Below are positions 59,975-64,000 of a stretch of DNA of 64,000 bases, piece after piece. Position 1 is the first letter of the stretch. Each line of letters begins with the position of its first letter. Under the pieces are notes generated by a model. That model did no database searches. It worked only from the letters and a program-made list of their open reading frames with translations, and was not told the DNA's origin. Origin of the DNA: Anaerolineales bacterium (GTDB taxonomy: Bacteria > Chloroflexota > Anaerolineae > Anaerolineales > Villigracilaceae); NCBI GenBank assembly GCA_023382595.1, contig JAHDWB010000001.1, positions 992,001 through 1,056,000 on the forward strand, read 5' to 3'. The translations under genes were made by a program, and so were the position numbers.

Positions 59975-62140
59975 ATGCATGAGGCGACCGGCTGGTTGCT
60001 GGATGTATACGCGGAGGCGGACGGGGTTTCGCTATGGCTGTTGACCGACGATGACAGGCGCCTGCATTTGCGCATGGATTTCGACATTGCCTTTTACGCG
60101 GCAGGCGATTTCGGCCTGCTGCGGCAGGCGTGGATATTTCTGAAGGATAAGTGTGTACAGCTGGAACGCGCCGTCCGCCGCGATCTCTTTCTCGGCGAAC
60201 GCGATGTGCTGGCAGTCACCACATCCAATCCCGCGGGCATGCAAAAACTGTTTGGGGAACTGCAGCGGGGTTTCCCCGCCCTGGATTACTACGATGCAGA
60301 TCTTCCCATCACCCTGCGCTTCATGGCGCAAACGAACACGCATCTGCTGGGACGCTGCCGCGTCAAACTGGATGGGCAGTGGATTCGGTCCATCGAGCCT
60401 TTGTCCTCGCCCTGGGAGATTGACCCGGCGCCCATGCCCTTGCGCATTCTGACCCTCACGCCGGACTGTAATCCCGCCGTCCGCAAACCCAAACAACTGC
60501 ATGTGAAATACGGGGACAGGGAGTACAGTCTGTCCGTTGATGCGCCCCGACCATTCCTCATCGGATTGAAAGCCGATCTGCAACGCATCGACCCCGACCT
60601 GATCCTGACCAACTACGGCGATACCTGGTTGTTCCCGCAACTGGCAGCCTGGTGCAAGCAGACGGGCATTGGGTTGAATCCGAACCGGGATGAGAACAGA
60701 CAGGTGTTGACTCGCAAAGCCAATAGTTACTTTGCCTATGGACAGGTGACCTATCGCGGCGCGCAGGCATATTTGTTCGGGCGCTGGCACATCGACCGTA
60801 GGAACGCCATGTCGTTCGGGGAATACGGATTAGAAGGCGCGATGGAGCAGGCACGTGTCACCGGCATCGGCGTGCAGGAGATGGCGCGCAAATCGCCCGG
60901 CGCAGGCATCACTGCCATGCAGATGCTCACCGCCCTGCACAACAGGATCATGGTTCCCGTACAAAAGCAACAGGTTGAAGGAAGGAAGACTCTGGCGGAA
61001 TTGATCCGCACCGATCACGGCGGCTTGATCTATCAGCCCCTGATCGGACTGCATGGGAATGTGGCGCAGATCGATTTCTCCTCCATGTACCCTGCGATCA
61101 TGGTCAAACACAACATCTCCCCGGAGACAGTGGGTCGAGTGGCTGAAGGCGTGTCGGGGCCCATGGGGCAGGATCAAGTGCCGCAGGGGTTGGTGCCCAA
61201 GACCCTGCGCCCGTTGCTGGAAAAACGATTGATGCTCAAGAACATCCTGTCCGACCTCGATCCGCGCGATTGCCGCGTCGAAATCCTCAAGGCGCGCGCG
61301 GCGGCGCTCAAGTGGTTGTTGGTGGTGTGCTTCGGGTATCTGGGGTACAAGAACGCCCGCTTTGGAAAGATCGAGTCTCATGAAGCCGTGACCGCCATGA
61401 GCCGCGAGTTGATGCTGCAAGCCAAGGAAGTGGCAGAAGATATGGGGTTCACGATTTTACATATGTACGTGGATTGTTTATTTATCCAGCAGGATGGATT
61501 TGCCAGACCATCCGACTTTGCGCCGCTGATGAACGCCATTGAAGAGAAAACCGGCATCCCGATTGCATTGGAAGGGGTCTTCAAATGGGTGGCGTTTCTG
61601 GCGTCCAAACGGGACGCGCGCGTGCCCGTGCCCAACCAATACTTTGGCGCCTTTCAAGATGGTACGCTCAAGTATCGCGGGGTCGAGTTGCGCCGCAGGG
61701 ATACGACCACATGGGTGAGGAAGGTTCAACTGGCGGCGCTGAAAATTTTGTCGCGCGCGAACACTCCGCATGAATTTTCCGACCGCGTTCCAGAGGTCAT
61801 GATTTTGGTGGAACGCGCGAAGAGGGAACTCGGGACCGGGCGCGTTCCATTGGAGGAGCTGGTCGTCCGGCAGAGGTTGAGCCGCGCCTTGGACGGATAC
61901 AGATCCCCATCGCCCGCCGCGCGTGCAGCGCTGCAACTACAGGCGCAGGGCAGGCAGATCGCTCCAGGGCAGTCGGTGGAATTCCTTTTCATTCGAAACG
62001 GGGTACATGCCTGGGAAATGGATGAACAGCCGCATCCGAAGCATCTGGATACAAAGCGATATTGCGAACTATTGGACCGGGCGATGCGGACGGTGCTCGA
62101 TCCATGCAGGCAGTTAGTCATTCCAGAGAGATTGTTGTAA
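59975..62140 (+). CDS. Family B DNA polymerase with disrupted catalytic motifs (PolB2-like)
   Basis: A 721-aa protein. Palm motif A is VAQIDFSSMYPAIM, with its Asp. Motif B is KWLLVVCFGYLGYKNARFGK. Motif C is HMYVDCLFIQ where DTDS is usual: the second Asp, the metal ligand in RB69-type polymerases, is Leu. The exonuclease also looks degraded: the Exo I site reads LRILTLTPDC instead of a DxE, while Exo II/III-like NYGDTWLFPQL and GEYGLEGAMEQAR keep the fold. The protein is thus probably catalytically weak or inactive in both activities, like the PolB2/Dpo2 group. As last gene of the SOS-box operon it may act structurally in damage bypass. Confidence 0.82.
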   Translation: MHEATGWLLDVYAEADGVSLWLLTDDDRRLHLRMDFDIAFYAAGDFGLLRQAWIFLKDKCVQLERAVRRDLFLGERDVLAVTTSNPAGMQKLFGELQRGFPALDYYDADLPITLRFMAQTNTHLLGRCRVKLDGQWIRSIEPLSSPWEIDPAPMPLRILTLTPDCNPAVRKPKQLHVKYGDREYSLSVDAPRPFLIGLKADLQRIDPDLILTNYGDTWLFPQLAAWCKQTGIGLNPNRDENRQVLTRKANSYFAYGQVTYRGAQAYLFGRWHIDRRNAMSFGEYGLEGAMEQARVTGIGVQEMARKSPGAGITAMQMLTALHNRIMVPVQKQQVEGRKTLAELIRTDHGGLIYQPLIGLHGNVAQIDFSSMYPAIMVKHNISPETVGRVAEGVSGPMGQDQVPQGLVPKTLRPLLEKRLMLKNILSDLDPRDCRVEILKARAAALKWLLVVCFGYLGYKNARFGKIESHEAVTAMSRELMLQAKEVAEDMGFTILHMYVDCLFIQQDGFARPSDFAPLMNAIEEKTGIPIALEGVFKWVAFLASKRDARVPVPNQYFGAFQDGTLKYRGVELRRRDTTTWVRKVQLAALKILSRANTPHEFSDRVPEVMILVERAKRELGTGRVPLEELVVRQRLSRALDGYRSPSPAARAALQLQAQGRQIAPGQSVEFLFIRNGVHAWEMDEQPHPKHLDTKRYCELLDRAMRTVLDPCRQLVIPERLL

Positions 62141-62271
62141 ATTAGTAAGAAACACTGCGGCATGATGCATATGGAACCTGTGCTCGAAATCTTGTTGTGT
62201 AGCGGTGAGGGTGTGCTGGACATCCAAAACGTCTGATGTAATTCTATATGCCGTCATGATCGTTATCGTCT
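62141..62271. other. Convergent spacer, no gene seen
   Basis: The 131-bp convergent spacer between PolB and the membrane gene has no supported frame and no obvious terminator. Confidence 0.35.
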
Positions 62272-62649
62272 TTATGGCGACAGTTTCCGGCGCGCCTGCA
62301 TATACAGCATCATCAGGATGATGATCCAAACCGCCATTCGTACGGTCATCGCAACAATACTATCAATCGCCACCACATCCCGGTAGGATATCTGCAAGAT
62401 GAGCATGATCAACGCGTGCAGTCCGAAAGTGGCAATGGCGACAGGCCTGGCAAGCCTGTGCCTACTCCAAATGAGAATGGCGGTGACGAAAACGGTCAGG
62501 ATGCCGACCGTGTAGTTATAGACAGGCAGCCAGTTGATCACATAGTAGTCAGGAAGTTTACCGAGCAAAACCTGTCCACCTGCGAAAACCGCCATTGCGC
62601 CGATGATGAACGCGAGAATGGCTGCGATCTTGTTGAGATTTATTTTCAT
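62272..62649 (-). CDS. Four-helix membrane protein, unknown
   Basis: A 125-aa protein with four hydrophobic helices (AAILAFIIGAMAVFAGGQVLL; YNYTVGILTVFVTAILIW; VAIATFGLHALIMLILQ; VRMAVWIIILMMLYMQ). Its start overlaps the stop of the 57-aa gene by ATGA, so they are coupled. Family unknown; the context with a heme-copper-oxidase-like gene hints at respiration. Confidence 0.6.
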   Translation of the reverse strand: MKINLNKIAAILAFIIGAMAVFAGGQVLLGKLPDYYVINWLPVYNYTVGILTVFVTAILIWSRHRLARPVAIATFGLHALIMLILQISYRDVVAIDSIVAMTVRMAVWIIILMMLYMQARRKLSP

Positions 62650-62819
62650 GTTCCTGCCTCTTTCTGCTCCTGCTTCTTGCCGATGGCACGTTCAAGGATG
62701 TTGAGAAACTCGTTCAAGGGGACGCGATGTATTCGCGCCGCCCATTCGACCGTGACCGCCTTTGCCGCCAGCATGTGCAGGGAATATCGCCCCATCCGCT
62801 TGATTCCAAAAACTTCCAT
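62646..62819 (-). CDS. 57-aa protein coupled to the membrane gene
   Basis: MEVFGIKRMGRYSLHMLAAK continues to WAARIHRVPLNEFLNILERA and a Lys/Glu/Gln-rich tail. AAAGGG lies 7 nt before the ATG and the stop overlaps the next start by ATGA. It is short but well supported by spacing. It is predicted helical, with no known family. Confidence 0.6.
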   Translation of the reverse strand: MEVFGIKRMGRYSLHMLAAKAVTVEWAARIHRVPLNEFLNILERAIGKKQEQKEAGT

Positions 62820-62833
62820 TTGTTTACCCTTTT

Positions 62834-62869
62834 ATAAGAGGGACATGTTCTTGCACGTGTCCCTCTTAT
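62834..62869. terminator. 12-bp terminator-like hairpin
   Basis: ATAAGAGGGACA (62834-62845) and TGTCCCTCTTAT (62858-62869) pair perfectly. T7 follows on the plus strand. On the minus strand, where the genes run, it lies between the oxidase-like gene and the 57-aa gene, immediately before the latter's ribosome site. Confidence 0.6.
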
Positions 62870-62877
62870 TTTTTTAT

Positions 62878-64000
62878 CTACGCCAGTTCGTGTTTACGCA
62901 GACCATCCCGCGTGATCTGGAGAAGTTCCTTGATCGGTTGTAGGATGGATATCGCATAGAGCACGAACCCGATGCCGTATAACGCGCCTCGCATCGGGAT
63001 GAGGAAGATGCTTGCCCAGATGAAAACACTGCCTGCACTGACAGCGGCAATGCTCAACCATGAACCGCCAAGTTGTGGGTTCTCTTCCTTGATGAAGTAT
63101 TTTCGGGCAATGTAGGGGACGAGGGCAATGCCAAATTGCAGCACCCAGCCATAGATCAAAGCTTGCGGCGCGGTCGATTCGATGGGCGGTCCCTCGGTGT
63201 ATCCAAGCAGGATCAATGGCGCGATCAGCACGGGCAGCAGAATCCATACATAGGATGCAAGCAGATGCCAACCGCCGGCGTGATCCAAATGCCCGCTGGT
63301 TTTAAGTGCGCGTGCCATTAGCGTCACCAGCCAGACGGTTGCGGAAATATGCAGGATCAACCCAGAGACGGTGGGGGGCAGACTGCCGCCCAGCCACGGA
63401 CCGATTACCAAACCGAGCGCGCCCAGTGCCATCCCCCAGAAGATGAATGAAACTTCTTTTGAGCTGCCAAGCGGACGACCCGTGACCATCGGGATAAAGT
63501 CCACCAGTAAGCCCGCGAAGACGAGCGACATGAAGCCCCACGAGTTGGCATGGATGTGAACTTCAAGCGGCACTTGAATATAAAGCGCTTCGCTCCAGTT
63601 CAGCCACAAACCCGTGCCGACAATGATGCCGACCAGCAGATAGAAGATGCCCGTGATGTAAAACTTGAGGCTGGCAGGCGCATCCCCGCCGCGTACAGTC
63701 CAAAGTTGAAAGAACAGCAAAATTGCTGCGATGAAGACCAGTGTGCCGCCCGTAAAGATTAACGGATGGTTGACGCTGGCAAAGCCTGCAATCAGCGCAA
63801 CAAAACCGCCATTGAGCGTCAGCCAAATATCCCAGCGCATGGCAGGGCGCGGCTTCTTGGAAAGCGAAGCGATCAGCAAGGGCAGTAACCCAAACACAAC
63901 CTGTGAGATGAGTCCCAGTGTGATGAAATGCACTCGCACCCAACGCAAGGCGGGGAATGGACCGATCAAGTTCAGGCTGACGAGCGAGGCATCCGCTGCC
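62878..64000 (-). CDS. Heme-copper-oxidase-like multi-pass membrane protein (5' partial)
   Basis: The frame stays open to the right edge (residues ADASLVSLNLIGPFPALRW), so the start lies outside the window. About ten to eleven helices are visible. VRVHFITLGLISQVVFG and VPLEVHIHANSWGFMSLVFAGLL carry His residues at places like the heme ligands of cytochrome oxidase subunit I-type proteins. It is smaller than a true CcoN/NorB and may be a related heme-binding or copper-handling protein. The assignment is tentative. Confidence 0.55.
   Translation of the reverse strand, partial: AADASLVSLNLIGPFPALRWVRVHFITLGLISQVVFGLLPLLIASLSKKPRPAMRWDIWLTLNGGFVALIAGFASVNHPLIFTGGTLVFIAAILLFFQLWTVRGGDAPASLKFYITGIFYLLVGIIVGTGLWLNWSEALYIQVPLEVHIHANSWGFMSLVFAGLLVDFIPMVTGRPLGSSKEVSFIFWGMALGALGLVIGPWLGGSLPPTVSGLILHISATVWLVTLMARALKTSGHLDHAGGWHLLASYVWILLPVLIAPLILLGYTEGPPIESTAPQALIYGWVLQFGIALVPYIARKYFIKEENPQLGGSWLSIAAVSAGSVFIWASIFLIPMRGALYGIGFVLYAISILQPIKELLQITRDGLRKHELA

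Noticed and set aside
59709-61420. Long minus-strand frames opposite the PolB operon
   Set aside because: Shadows of plus-strand coding with no motifs.

Overview
The window looks like a chromosomal segment of an Anaerolineae-type bacterium (Chloroflexota). This placement is an inference from gene content, with moderate confidence. Pointers are a Hanks-type Ser/Thr kinase with TP-rich linkers beside an FHA-FHA-ABC transporter, a fused HPr-enzyme I, Tad/TrbL-like secretion genes, and apparently leaderless promoters. No rRNA, tRNA or CRISPR array was seen. The left third (about 3-22 kb) is clearly more AT-rich than the right half and reads as an acquired defence island. The right half is more GC-rich and mixes host metabolism with remnants of mobile elements.

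Layout. (1) 1-3.4 kb: a helicase-type ATPase whose Walker A motif is split by a LAGLIDADG intein (5' end outside the window), then a small zinc-ribbon protein and a terminator. (2) 3.4-5.1 kb: a lone gp49/RelE-type toxin and a complete toxin-antitoxin pair with a palindromic operator. (3) 5.2-20.8 kb: one nine-gene minus-strand operon: DUF4007 protein, large ATPase, PAPS-reductase/DndC-like enzyme (BrxP-like), second DUF4007-like protein, a 152-aa protein, BrxC-like ATPase, PglZ, BrxL without a Lon domain, and a cysteine desulfurase. This is a BREX type 4-like system with no methyltransferase. It carries the enzymes expected for sulfur-based (phosphorothioate) DNA marking and a duplicated DUF4007 + ATPase layout. 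(4) 21-30 kb: accessory genes, namely a small winged-helix regulator with its own palindrome, a NERD protein, a PC4/YdbC protein, an ADP-ribosylglycohydrolase, a secreted nuclease, a TIR protein, a lipoprotein and gene remnants. (5) 30-37 kb: membrane protein, Ser/Thr kinase and FHA-FHA-ABC exporter. (6) 37-42 kb: conjugation/pilus-like block A. (7) 42-51 kb: a PTS sugar operon with a divergent LacI regulator. (8) 51-56 kb: broken and intact toxin-antitoxin-like pairs, then conjugation/pilus-like block B. (9) 56.3-57.2 kb: an intact IS982-like element with 15-bp inverted repeats and an 8-bp target duplication, inserted at the stop codon of an HD-GYP gene. (10) 58.6-62.1 kb: an operon under a promoter whose spacer carries a GAAC-N4-GTTC SOS-type box: HTH regulator, P-loop-less RecA-like protein, small helical protein, and a family B DNA polymerase with disrupted catalytic motifs. 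(11) 62.3-64 kb: small membrane genes and a heme-copper-oxidase-like membrane protein that runs off the right edge.

Two systems deserve most attention. The first is the sulfur-modifying BREX-like operon with two DUF4007/ATPase modules. The second is the SOS-box operon with an apparently inactivated PolB. Its layout (HTH, inactive RecA-like, inactive PolB) resembles the DNA-damage-inducible Dpo2/PolB2 operon I recall from Sulfolobales, and it could be a bacterial mutasome-like counterpart. The PTS region shows readable regulation: a TTGACA-N17-TACACT promoter overlapping a LacI-type operator, a long leader with an attenuator-like hairpin, and a second stem-loop between the EIIC and EIIB genes.
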